Assembly: GCA_963920765.1 (NCBI GenBank)
Contig: OY987247.1
Location: 434,001 to 498,000 of the forward strand
Direction: 5' to 3'
Origin: Ulota crispa
Taxonomy: Eukaryota > Streptophyta > Bryopsida > Orthotrichales > Orthotrichaceae
Length of the DNA: 64,000 nt
Positions 38,041 through 50,000 of the stretch are shown here, piece after piece. Numbering within the stretch: position 1 is the first letter of the stretch; each line of letters starts with the position of its first letter. Position numbers and translations under genes: made by a program. The notes under the pieces were generated by a model. The model was not told where the DNA came from and ran no database searches. It saw only the letters and a program-made list of their open reading frames with translations.

Positions 38041-41000
38041 AGAGAAGGAATAAGAATTATACAACTCCAAATGAATGAGTTCTGCCTTGAAACTCATCTT
38101 TTTGAATGATAAGCCAAGGCATTGCAATCAAATTGCTTCCGAAGAAAGAGATAAATGCACGAAAGTCAAGCACTTTAAAGATAAAATTATATAATTGGAG
38201 TTAAGAAAACCCCAAAGATTAAGATAAAGCATGGACATTAAAGAATTTCAAAGTAAGACTATAACTTCTCTTTTAATAGATTGTGCCAGGTGGATTCGCA
38301 ATCAAAACGTTAAACTCTGGTATGTTGGTAGCATTGATAAATATTTTCATAAAATGTAGCTTGATGGTAAAGAGGGATTTTCTGTAGTTGGGTAATTAAG
38401 CTTTTCGTAATGATAAGCCTTCAGTTTATAAGCTTTTATGATTGATTTGGTTCAACGTGGTGATTTGGTTTGTAATAGACAATCCTTGGTTAAGCTACTC
38501 ATGACATACCACTTCTCATATTGCACCCATGATTATAAAAAAATTATTGCATAGCTTGCTACTATTTAATTGAAAATCATTTTTTGCTTTACTAAATATC
38601 ACAATTGCTAATACTACACATGCAACGCATATGTGATGTGTTTGACTAATTTTGGATTATAAAAAGTTTGAAGTAATTGTGTATATCCAAAGTATTTAGG
38701 TCTCCAGATGTCTTGCATTTATAATACTATAGGGTGAGAACTTGAGAGCAGATTTGGCATAAAATAATTCCCCAAAATCTTATCTAATTATTTTATAAGT
38801 TATTCTCCAAAAGTGCCCAATGTCAAACAAATCAAAAATTTAAAATGCCCAATATTATAAAAGTCATTAAATGTAATTAACAACGGAAGGTCAAGGTTGA
38901 TTCCAAGAGGGCTCAATCTACTTCAAATTTTATACCAAATGCTAATTTTAAAAAGTGAAAGATGCTTAGAAAAAGGCTTAATCCTACTAAAAAATTTGGT
39001 TGAATGTCAAATAATAACAAATTTTTCTAAAAGTGCCTAATCTTGTTTAATTACAAAATCTGATGTTGAATTGGTTTTTTCTCAAAAAATAATCAATTTG
39101 GCACAGACTTGCCAAATCTACTCTCAACCTACAAGTATACAACACATCAAGAAATCTATGCAAAATATTGGAAATTCTTTACAAATCATTGGGAGATCTA
39201 TGCAACTCAACACTGAGAGATCTCCTTTTGATTGGCAAACAAATTCAAGAATCATATGTATAAACCAAATCCAATTAAATACGGCATACATCAAAATTAA
39301 GAGCTTGACTTTCTAATATCTAATTTAATAAGGCATTTGGGCTTTCCACTTAGTAACATGGAACACACCTCCTAATGATGTCCAATTTTTTGGAGAATGC
39401 ACTTCTTATTATTTTCCAAATTTTTTCATATGTTATGTTTGGAAATAATGATTATAATTTGCACTAATTTCTAGGCTAATTTAAAAGTAACAAAATTTTA
39501 TAAGGAACATTAATAAGGTTGTTTGCAATGATCTGAGAAATTTCAATATATTGTAAGTTATACTATTGTAAAACCCCTAAAGTCTCATTGTTTGTACAAG
39601 GAACAAAATGTATTTTGGGCACAATATTAAGGTCTTAATATTTGTTGTAAATTTTTGAAACTTTTTGTGAAGACAAAAAAAATACATTATCTTTTTAGAT
39701 ATATATAGTTTTTGTCTCAATTGGTGCCCAAAAAGCAAAAGTTATGGCAGAGAATCCCCTTTTTTAATTCAACTTGCAAAAAATGATCCCCACAAAAAGT
39801 CAAAATAAAAATATGAACTTTTTTTCTCAAAGACTTTGTTTTTATCTACATGAAAAGTTTTGGTTTGTTCCATTTGGATTTGTTATGAAAAGTTATGGCT
39901 AGTCTTGTTCTTTGGGCAATTAAAGATCACGCTATATGGATGGATGTTTGTTTGTTTGTCACATTGAGATCTCCTGGACCATGTGTCCCTTCGTCGCGTG
40001 CTTGGTACCTTTAGAAAGCTCTTGGCAAGGAGGGGAGCACCAGTTTGGTTTCGTGGCATTTGGGCTTATGTTAGGAAAGTTATTGAATTTCAAAGTTTTT
40101 TATGAATTAAAAATTAAACAAATTTATTGATTGGCCAAAGACAAGTTACGTGTAAAAAGAAGATAGAGTACAAGTTTAACTAAAGTATAATTTGGATGTC
40201 CACTTAAAAATAAAATAGAGTACAAATTTAACTAAAGTAAATACAAGTTTAACCATGGATGGCATGAGGAGATGGCATGGGGGGCATGAGGAGCATGGGG
40301 GGGTGAAAATTGGGTCATTGGCACATGGCCGCACTAGTATAAACAATTAGAAAATTAGTAGTGCAAAAAACATAGGTTATGAATATTCAAAGCTATAAAT
40401 TATAATTAAGCAAAGTGCCAAAAATCTTGTTTTCTTCATTTTAATTGCAAATATCTTGCAATCTACAAGGTCAATTTTTTATGGATTTATTACACATATT
40501 CTCAAACTACGGTAGACTAGTACAAGATCCTAGTATCCTACCAATCACCATATTTGTTATAATGAGAGAATGGAGACCTCTCAAAATAAACATGTTGATA
40601 TCAATCAAAATCACCAATTTTCATTAAAATGAGAGTTTTCAGCTAAGTTGACATTAAACTTTTCAATTTTAGGTCAAATCTAAAAGGTTTTATGTCAATT
40701 CATCTCAAATTGACCTTGAATCAAGCGGAATTGACCTAAAACCTTTTGTTGAAATGACCTAAAACTTTTTTGAATTTCCTTTAAATTACCTCTCATTTCA
40801 TTGAAAAACTCTCATTATAATGAATATGGTGTTCATTAGATAAGCAAATAAAAACAATTCCTAATGTATTTTTCTTTTTATAATAGAAATGATTATTTCG
40901 AGTTTTTTTTTTATGAAAAAAAGCTTTTGGGCTTTAGGAGTAAAGCTATTTCAAGTATCATGACTATCATCATGATTTTGGTAAGCCTTTGGATTTACCA

Positions 41001-41353
41001 AAGATTTTGTGAGCACACAAATCAACCACAAGAATTTGAAAGATAAAACTTTATGGAAAATATGTCGATCTTGTTGTCTAAAGGGTGGTAAAAATTGTGG
41101 CCAAAATTCTATGTGGAAAACAAGGAACAAAAAACTAATGACATACTGATTTATAAACAACTCCTTCACTCTAGTGTTGAGGAATATTACACTATTTATA
41201 CTTTTTTATTGATTGAAATAATTTTACGTACTACAAAAGTGTGTTTTGGCAATATTTACGTGTAATTAGGTTCATTATATATTCATTTTATAATTTACAC
41301 ATAAATATTTGTTGATCACTAAAAAAACTAATTTGATTGTAACATTGCATTAA
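38041..41353. other. AT-rich intergenic DNA, no gene seen
   Basis: Only short open frames without motifs occur. It includes a G-rich stretch of GGCATG/GGAGCATGG repeats at about 40258-40306 and a palindromic element at 40620-40824, listed separately. Confidence 0.5.
40620..40824. mobile_element. Foldback element, about 205 bp
   Basis: The ends pair as TTCATTAAAATGAGAGTTTT and the complement of TTCATTATAATGAGAGTTTT. Inner segments pair as well (AGGTCAAATCTAAAAGGTTTT against the complement of a GACCTAAAACCTTTT stretch). There is no coding content. The target duplication is unclear, so superfamily is not assigned. Confidence 0.6.
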
Positions 41354-41911
41354 TCCCTAAGCGCCCAAATTTGAAACCAAAAGAACCTGACCTAAGGTAT
41401 GAGCACCCATAAGCATTGGTGTCTCCATAAACGTCACCTCTAAAATCTTGGAAAATCTGTGGAAATGAATAGGCGTAATTTCAAGGATGTACAAAATGTG
41501 AATATGAAACCTTAGTGTTGGTTATGGGTGCAATGGTGGTTTGCTTTTTAAAAATTCACAACTTATTCTCACAATATCCAAATTATACATTCAAAAGTGA
41601 AAACTCATTATTTTTCTATTCCTAATAGGATCCTATAATTTGCTAGTTGTTTATTAATACTTGTCATGTTCAAAACCCTTAAAGTGACGCTTATGGGTGC
41701 TCCTATCTTACTTGCAATCAAAGTGCCCCTTGTGGACTAAAACATACAATTTACAAGATTGGACCATACAAATTGTTAGTAGAAATCATCTCCATTGTGA
41801 TGGGCTTGATTGGAGGTGGTTTGACCAAATGAGCAATGAGATTACATTAGTCAAACTTGCGTTGGCCTAGCTTTTGGAAAGACAATATACTGTCTTATGG
41901 GGGCTCAGGGG
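41354..41911. mobile_element. TTAA-flanked element with nested TA-type MITE
   Basis: TTAA (41350-41353) is followed by TCCCTAAGCGCCC; the right end is the complement of CCCCTGAGCCCCC, then TTAA (41912-41915). Most of the interior is the AGGTAGGAGC-family MITE at 41395-41708, which inserted later. Confidence 0.65.
41395..41708. mobile_element. TA-flanked MITE, AGGTAGGAGC family, copy C (inverted)
   Basis: The left end is AGGTATGAGCACCCATAAGC; the right end is the complement of AGATAGGAGCACCCATAAGC. TA flanks both. The interior is collinear with copy A read on the other strand. Confidence 0.88.
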
Positions 41912-42406
41912 TTAAGGAACCATCACAACATCATTAATTCATTTGTAGCATCTCTATAGAGAACATTAACAACATGTAATAGATGTCATGAGATAAATAA
42001 TTGCTCTTTGTGGTGCAATAAAGGTGGCCATGATGCCCCTTCACCAACCTCATTGTTTAATGAGCCATTTCAATTCATTGTTCTCCCACAATCTTATTTA
42101 CAATCTAAAAGGGCACTTTTTATAATATTCTCTAAAGTCTTTATCGGTCTCATTTCTTTCCTTTGTTCAATTTTTTTTCTAGATACCTTTTTGATGAAAT
42201 ACTATCTACATTCATGTTTTAAATACAAGACAAGTTTTCAAAAAACTACCAAACTTTTTTATGGGATAAATTTTAGCTTAAACATGGAAATTAAATAAGC
42301 AATCGCATATCCATGGCTTTTTCAACAAGTACATCATACTACTCATGTGCTTTATTTGAACAAGTATTGAAGAAGTTGTGACAAGCTAAACATTTGAAAC
42401 ATTTAA

Positions 42407-42576
42407 CCCTTGAACAACAATGGGCCTCTTGACATTTGGCATCGTATCTGAGCCATATGCATTTGTAATGCCTTCTCAACAAATGGGGTGGTGTTGAAAA
42501 CCGCAAATCAACTGAGTTTCTACTATATGTACAAAAACCAGATACGGCCAAAAAGGGCCTTCTTGTCGTTCAAGAG
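42407..42576. mobile_element. 170-bp TTAA-flanked MITE
   Basis: TTAA (42403-42406) CCCTTGAACAACAA at the left; the right end is the complement of CTCTTGAACGACAA, then TTAA (42577-42580). It has no coding content. Confidence 0.75.
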
Positions 42577-42580
42577 TTAA

Positions 42581-43287
42581 AAACAAGATTGTTATGAACT
42601 CTCACTTATTTTTTGTGGTCATTTTTTGCATTGTTGCTTACAAGTTTTTACAATTTAGAGATCTTAGCATCTTTACATACCAACATCTGATACTTGTATA
42701 AGGAATCTTGATCTAAATTGTCCTTTTAGCAACCAATCCTCACAAAAGCACCACATGAAATAAGACTTTAAGTAACTATAATTCTCAACTCTTACTTGTG
42801 ATTTTTGCATTCTCTAAACCACAAATGCACTCTTTACAAGCATGTAAAGCTTGCTACCTAGCTTTGTCCTGACCGAGGCTTGATAAAACTCTACTAGCTC
42901 AAGACTCTTCATATTATTTCCATCAAGGCTCTTGCAAGGTTTCCACAACCTTACCAGGGGTCACCTTTGTGCACCAAGGTGACACATGCATTTACTTGGA
43001 AGGAATGCAATATGTTATGTGTTCATTTATCACATACTATGTGTTTTACAAATAAGAGTGTACTTAGATTTATGCCCTCAAGATATTATCATTAACCAAA
43101 GTTAAGAAGTTCCAGACACTAAAATTCAATCCCAAGAGATAGAGCATTTTGTCATTGTTAAGAAACAAATAGTCAAAAACATGTTCAAAGGGTCACAATT
43201 ATGAATACTACTAAAAGAATTGGAGGAAGGACCAAAATAGATTGAAAAAAAAAAAGAAACTCTTGACTTACAAAAATTGAGCACTAA
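42581..43287. other. Intergenic DNA, nothing recognised
   Basis: AT-rich sequence. A 116-codon minus-strand frame (43126-43476) begins here but overlaps the MITE at 43288-43629 and has no domain. Confidence 0.4.
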
Positions 43288-43629
43288 GAGCATCACCACG
43301 CATCCTCTAAAACAAATGGCTTGTTGCCACCGGCTTGCAAAATTGCCCCACCCGTCTTGCATAATGGATGAACTTGTTAAGAGGCCAAGCCAAAAGCCTT
43401 TAGTGACTTGCAAGACTAGGCTCTCTTGCAACCAAAAGGCGGCTTGCAAATCGCTTGCAACAAGCACCTTTTGCACTTTTCCTACAGAGAAGGACTTGAT
43501 CCTTGAATGTAGACATAGCTGATTGGGTGGAGATGGCCTTTTAAGAGGCTATGAATAGGGCGACCCTTCTCTCTTGGCTTGATAGGCTTGCAAATCAGCT
43601 TGCATTTTGTAGGACGGGTGGTGATGCTC
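43288..43629. mobile_element. 342-bp MITE with GAGCATCACCAC ends
   Basis: The left end is GAGCATCACCACGCATCC; the right end is the complement of GAGCATCACCACCCGTCC. The interior contains about nine copies of CTTGCAA/CTTGCAT, several preceded by GG. The target duplication is unclear (CTAA against CAAC). Confidence 0.8.
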
Positions 43630-43779
43630 CAACAATACAATTAAACTTATGTACAATTAGACTTGATATACTATGCTTTATTTAGCTTTTCCTAAATTTG
43701 GATAGCCTCTGTTAGCCTGTGTTAATAACAGCATTCGAGACTAGACAGAGAGCGAGGTTTGGCGAAGAAGAAACCAGGC

Positions 43780-43866
43780 ATGCAGGTATGGAATACTTTT
43801 TGCACGCGGGCCGGGAGTTCCTGGCTTTGAAGCCGTAAATTTTATTTTTGGAAATTGCGGGTGTAG
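43780..43866 (-). repeat. Left arm of an 85-bp inverted duplication
   Basis: Read on the minus strand it matches 45815-45905: CACCCGCAATTT.CCAAAAAT, AATTTACGGCTTCAAAGCCA, GGAACTCC and GCGTGCAAAA. The two arms bracket about 1.95 kb including the hAT-like element. Confidence 0.85.
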
Positions 43867-44067
43867 GTTTAGAAATTAGTGACATCGAAATCGCAGTTCT
43901 GTCTGGGTACCCTTTGCAGTTTGCACTCATTTTGCTTTGGGCAGGGGCAGGGTTTTTGTTTTTCGTTTGGGACCTCGCCTAGGAGGTGACAGACCACCAG
44001 TGACATCCCGTACCGGATTACGCAAGTTCTCTCACCGTGTGGCTTTCGCCAGGGTAGAGGGGAGGTA

Positions 44068-44160
44068 AGGTAGGAGCACCCGTAAGCTGAAACTAAGGGT
44101 TTTTGGGGTAGAAAAATCAATCGATGAACTTTGAAAAAAAATGGTGTTAGCCTTTTTTCG
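44068..44160. mobile_element. Truncated left end of an AGGTAGGAGC-family MITE
   Basis: TA then AGGTAGGAGCACCCGTAAGC, followed by GGGTTTTTGGGGTAGAAAAA and CTTTGAAAAAAAATGGTGTT, as in the copy at 60980. No matching right end was found, so the right boundary given is approximate. Confidence 0.65.
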
Positions 44161-44717
44161 AGCTTTTAAGATTTTTCTCTAAAATAAACAAAAAGTTAAC
44201 ATTTTGATAAGGTGCATCAATTTCTTAAAATTGTAACCATATAAATCTAAACTTGATATGTTAGACATCATGTAAGAAAAGACAACATAACAATATCACT
44301 TATAGATTGGAAGATTATAATGTTTGATCATGAGGGTGTTAAGATTATCAAAATGATCTAAAGTCTTTCAATCTTGTTTTCACATGTCAAATCTAAAAAT
44401 TTGGTTACCAAAAAATATGAGGTTAAACAACATAACATAATTAACTCCAATCAATTTATTGCTTTTCAAAACCTCTTTTACAATTTCTTTGAATGAATAT
44501 CTTGCGTAATTTTTTCTCCAAGATCTAGTCGGTATTTGAGGCTCATTTCCAAGAGCTCTCAACACTATGGAAAGTCAAGACCCTTGCACAAATTTTTGAA
44601 TAGAAAAATCATAGTCATAATTTTCAATATAATTGTTCTGTAGATGCTTAAACTAGACTTCAAAAAGAATAGATAAAAAAAAATAAAGTACTAACAATAG
44701 TAACTTAGTTAGATTTA

Positions 44718-45378
44718 GGGTCTTGATACTACCACCCCCCTTTTTGATACTACCACCCCCTTTTTGATACTACCACCCCCCTTTTTGATACTCCACCCCC
44801 TCTTTTACATCATTGTTCAAATTTTTGTGGGTTTTGGAGATAATTTAAAATAATATTAACTAGAATTAGGTATTTATCAAACCAAGTGATTTTTTGTTGG
44901 TGTCTTTCAAAATAATAAATTGCAATTGAAATTTTTGATAAGAAAAGACAACACTCTATCATCTTTTCTTATCAAAATTTTTTATCACAATTTATTATTT
45001 TGAAAAACACCAACAAAAAATCACTTTGTTTGATAAATATTTAATTCTAAATTTTTATTGAAAAAATGTCCTCAAAAACCACTAAAATTTGAACAATGAT
45101 GTAAAAGAGGGGGTGACAGTGTCAAAAAGGGGGTGCAGCAATGATCATGGAGAGTTGAAAAACAATAGAAAATCACCCAAATGATGTGTGCAAAAAATCA
45201 ATTGAAATCTGAATAAATCGGCTAAAAACCAACTAAGTTTTTGAAAAATTTCCAATTATAGTGCAAGTATATGGAGAATAGCCAGTGCATCCATTGAAAC
45301 AATTGAATGAAAATGAGAAATGTAGGTTTTTAGCTGAAAAAGCTCAAAATCTCCTTGGGGGGTGCAGTATCAAGACCC
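44718..45378. mobile_element. hAT-like MITE, 661 bp, 8-bp target duplication
   Basis: The ends are GGGTCTTGATACT.C.CCCCC and its complement. TAGATTTA stands outside both ends (44710-44717 and 45379-45386), a perfect 8-bp duplication as made by hAT elements. Inside is a further palindrome of about 340 bp around 44950. No coding content was found. Confidence 0.88.
44725..44812 (+). repeat. 20-21-bp tandem repeat in the hAT-like element
   Basis: Four units start at 44725, 44746, 44766 and 44787, each reading GATACT(AC)CACCCCC followed by CTTTTT, with small length changes in the C run. The end of the element carries one related unit inverted. Confidence 0.9.
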
Positions 45379-45386
45379 TAGATTTA

Positions 45387-47084
45387 TCTCCAATTTTGAT
45401 GGCACTAATTTCTAAACCTAAGGTAGTCGGCTCTAATTGCAACCCTCACATTTAAAGCAATCCATAGCCCATCCAAGAATGGATATGAGATGGTTCTTGA
45501 ATGGACCCTTCTTAGTCTTAAAAGAAAAGGTGTATTTTATGGCAAGAGCCAATCATACTCCTCTATTCACTTGATCTCTTTACAAGTTGCAAGGGGATGC
45601 TGTATGGGAGACTTAGGATCACAGATAGGTGCCTACTACAAAAAACTTTGAAAATTCATCAACAATTCAATAATGCTTCAAAAAATATGAAAAAAATTGG
45701 GTTACATTTAGCATCCATTTCTCTTTAACGGAAAATTAAGCAGAAAATCTTCATGTCTTGAAAAGCACATGAAAATCCAGAACAGCCCTTCAAGTGACGG
45801 TTTTAGAGCGACTACCTTGCACCCGCAATTTTCCAAAAATGAAATTTACGGCTTCAAAGCCAGGAACTCCCCGCGTGCAAAACGTATAAAGAGTATTCCA
45901 TATGCAAAAAGGATTCCAAATTATGGATGCAGGTTCTCATCGGCCTTTCCGTCCTCTTGTTCCGCTGGTGCAGGACTGGTGCTCAAATTTGCGTGTCGTC
46001 GTGCACTCCGAGGAGGAGTCCGAACGTCCGACCTCGGAATTCTGCCATGGCCCGTTCTAGCTCGTCTCGTCTCTTCTCTTCTCGTTGCCCTCGGTGTCTC
46101 CGTCTGCGTGCAGCGCCGGCCGTGTCGGTACCCGTTGAGATTCTAAATGTGATTTGTAACCGAATCTCTCTTGCCTTAACTTAGGTCTCGCTCTGATTCT
46201 TTTTCGTTGGATGCCTTCGTGGCCAAGGCTTTATCCAGGCAATCCGGTGTTCGTGGAATTCTGGTTTGGTTTGGTGTTTCGAGTGCAGAGCTTTCTTGGA
46301 GGCCTAGCGCAGCTTGTGTCTGTGTGTAGCCGGGGCTCTTTTGCACAGGTGCGTCCTACATTTTGAAATTCGGCTTCGTTAGGGTACGTACGAGGAACGT
46401 CCGGGAGTGAGTATGGCCGTGGTGTCGTCTTTGTTTCCGCTTGGCGAGGAATTTGGTGCTCTAGCGTAGTTCTTTCTTGTAGGATCCCATGCACCTGATA
46501 GATAACTTTTGCTGCTTATCTGTGATTGGGACTGATTGAGCTACTTCGGTGAGCTATAATTATTGCAATTAATGCCCTCTGGCAGATTTTTTTGTATAAT
46601 TGTCGTTTTTGATTTTCTTCTGTGCAAGTCTTGGTCGTAGGGTAGGGTGAGCGTTTTGACTGTGCAATCTTGCCAAATTTTTAAAGATACGGTGGAGGCC
46701 TAACAAGGAGACGCTCCCTGCATGTGCATGCCAACTGACTTTCGTGTTTCTTGTTTGCAACAACCCTTGCAGGTCAATGCAGCACTTAGTTCAGAAAAAC
46801 AAAATTGTGACAGAAAGAATATCTCGAGGACAGTAGATTATCAACTAAGGTCCCTTGGTTTGGTTTTCTTTCTGAGGGCTCAAGTGCAGAGCAGAGCATA
46901 ATTAGGGTTTGGTTGTGACCTTTGCTGCTGCAGGCTCTGAAGACACTGCTAACACATTCAATGACCTATGAACCCCACGCAGAAGACACCGCGTCTCAGG
47001 AGAGACGTTTTCTGTCACTGTGTCTCTTACTACGCATTTTATTACAGCTAATTCACAGTCCCTGGCTATCGAAGGACAACACTT
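45387..47084 (+). other. 5' flank and probable 5' UTR of the ATXR7-like gene
   Basis: From about 45,930 the composition becomes balanced with CG-rich patches, marking a gene start region. Candidate splice sites (for example TGCAG at about 46931-46935) suggest 5'-UTR introns. Open frames at 45769-46146 and 46231-46494 show no domain; the first overlaps a duplicated segment and is not taken as a gene. Confidence 0.4.
45815..45905 (+). repeat. Right arm of an 85-bp inverted duplication
   Basis: It mirrors 43780-43866. Open frames in the two arms share the peptide IYGFKARNS, which simply reflects the duplicated DNA. Confidence 0.85.
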
Positions 47085-50000
47085 ATGGCTACCGAGGATC
47101 CTTCTGTGAACGTACTTGATCGAACGCATGCCTTGCACCGGCCCTCCCATGAAGGCGACCATGTTTGGACGCCGAGGTCCATACCAACTGCAGTAGTTTC
47201 AAAAGGAAGAGGGTACGAATGGCCTTCGGAAAACGTTGCATGCGCACGCTCTCCAAGTATGGAACATGCAGGTTCCTTGAGAGGAGCTCTGCAGCAATCG
47301 GGATGCCTTAGTTCGGATTATGACCCGTTTTGTCCCAGTGAAATGGAAGGGCGACTCACGGAGAACAGGACTGGGTCGACAAGGCCTAAAACGCCACTTG
47401 AATATGGTAATCAAAATAGGCTTAATGAAAAATTTGATTATCGAACCTGTTCAGGTGATGATCGGCGGAGTCAAGATCTCCACAATGGAAATAATACTAG
47501 AACTCAGTTGCAGGGGGTTGTTCCTCCAAGGGATGATGGCTCTCGACGCATTTTGAGTTCCCTGGTGGAAGGAGTCACCGCAGACGTCAATAATTCATCG
47601 AGTATATCTACATATGCGGGAAGGCCTGATCAAATTTCGCACAATTTTCAAAGCAAGTATGAATCTCCTCTAACATCTGCTTTAGCTCCTTGGAAAGAGA
47701 CAATTGGCACTGAGCAGCATGTAGACGATGTAGGAGCAGCCGGTGGCTACCGCGAGAATGGGTGGTTCTATCGTAACGCATACAATTATCTCAGCGGTCC
47801 TTTTACTCTCGAGATTCTCCGTCAAGGCTTTAGAGTCAGTTTTTTGCCAGGTGAGTTGGTTGTATATTATCGTCAAGACGGTGTCTACTCTGCACCTCAA
47901 GAACTGAAGACGCTTATTGATGCGCCGAGTATTTCATCGCAGTTTGTCAGTTCCAGACCCCATGAAATTATGCATCAGCAGGTGAAGGCTCCCCGCAACT
48001 TTCTGATATACCCGAATGAATTTGTGTGCGCTGCTCTTAGGGATTCTGGTGATCCCTTGAGCATGCAAGTTACTGAACCTGATTCTCCTCTGTCGTGATC
48101 TTGATCTTTTTTCTTGTTTCGGTTGGTTGAGATGGCACTACCTTGTAGTCACCAGGGTGCTAGTTTTCTTGCTATGGCGACTCATGTTCAAATTTGCGAA
48201 GTCACTCTACCAATTTGCGAAGAACCAACCCTTCATAACAATGATACTTGAAAGTTCTCTTTTCGCCATCTTATTTGAGCTTTTCTCATTCCTTCTCGTG
48301 TTGTGCTTTTTCTTGCTTGTTCTTGCTTTTACATTTTTTTGTGCTTGCAGTTTTTGCCAGTGTATCTTGTTATCTACAATAGGGTTGCATTTAGTTTCAT
48401 CAACTTTCAGGACATTTGGGACTTTTCCCATTATGAAGTCGCGTCTTACTATAGCTTTCGATGTCATGGTACAACATGCGGGAATATATTATCTTTCATT
48501 TTGCGTTGAATGTAAGCCCCTTTTCTGGCGATATCATTATAGATGAATATCAGACGGTATTTAAAACTGATGTGGCTGTCCTATCAAATTTGATGTAGAG
48601 CTGAAAGTCAAATTTGATACCAGCTCTTACTTTTGTCAACAATCACCGTATTGATGTTTGTCCTCCAAAACTGCGAATCTGAATTGTATTATTTTAGATA
48701 TCAGTCTGGAAGTGACATGAAAAACGTTCACCTGTTCGGGGAAACTGGTTGAGCATACTCTCTATTAGGGAAGGCTTCATTGAGATTCTTTTCTCTGCTG
48801 TTCAGGTTTGGGCTGAGCAGTGCTGGGAGTACAAAGGAGCTGATGGTTCTATGCAAGGGCTCTTCTCCCTCTGGCAACTAGGACAATGGCTTATGTCAAA
48901 GTACCTTTACGATACTCTCGAGGTTTTACATCTTCTTATATTGCTTTAAGCTCATCCATGTGCCGCCAATAGAAAGACTCAATCAGATGTGTGTCTTCAA
49001 TTCTAGATATCGCCTTATTCTGCAGGATGACAGCATGTGGTGGCGATCTGGTTTGATATAATTGTTACTGAGGCTGATTGTGTTGTTGAAGTTGTCATCT
49101 CCTTGTATGTTGGTTGATTATTTCATCATAGTTTGATTTCTCGGGTCTGATTGCTTTGGTGCAGCATATGGGAAATCACTTGGGTCTTACGTGGTCTATG
49201 GAAATGGAACTGACGTTGCCAATGTTGTGGTTGTAGATCTGCCATTGTGGAAAACTCGTGGCACCTATGCCCCTCGGGGAGTTACTAGAAGCAGCAAATA
49301 AGGGCATCCTCTTTTCGAACATACCGTCAAGAGATCCGAATTCCACTACACGAGACGGCGGGCCCGGCATCCGGTTGTTCAATTCTCAAATCAACCTACG
49401 ATCCAATATATTAGACAATGCCAGAAAAACAATTCATGCGCTCGTTATAAAGGCTGCACAAAGAAGCTTGGTTGATGGGGCTATTGCCGATTTTTTGCAA
49501 GAATGGATCAAGGCTCCTAAGATTATACAGAAGTCACCAGATACTCTTGCTACCGTTCATCCACCTGGATTTGTGCAAAGTTTAGATATCTCGTCAAGTC
49601 CAGATATGCCACCAGGATTTGATTTGGTAAGTGTTCTTAGCTTGCCTACATTTCATATTCGCTAGGATCAATTAGTTAGGATCTGAGCTGTTTCATGCGG
49701 TTTTGGTTTTTGATGTCTTTGACTTTATCTGCAGGGTCCTAATGGACGACCGGCAGTACCCACTGAACATTCTGTACAGGAAATCACTGGTACATATAGG
49801 GGTTCAAATCATTCTACTCACGTTGTGCACTACAATAAAGCACCTAAGTTCATTATTGCCTCCCCGGATTCCAACAATGTGGCCTCAGTTCAACCCCAAC
49901 CAGTTCAGGTAGTTTTAATTCCTTTCCTCTTAATAGGTAATTGATGTTTTTATTGGATTTGAAAGGAGGCATTCATCTTTTTCAACCTGCAGCACTTGAA

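Noticed and set aside
45769-46146. 125-codon frame upstream of the ATXR7-like gene
   Set aside because: Its first part is the duplicated arm whose inverted copy also yields IYGFKARNS; the remainder has no domain and probably lies in 5' flank.
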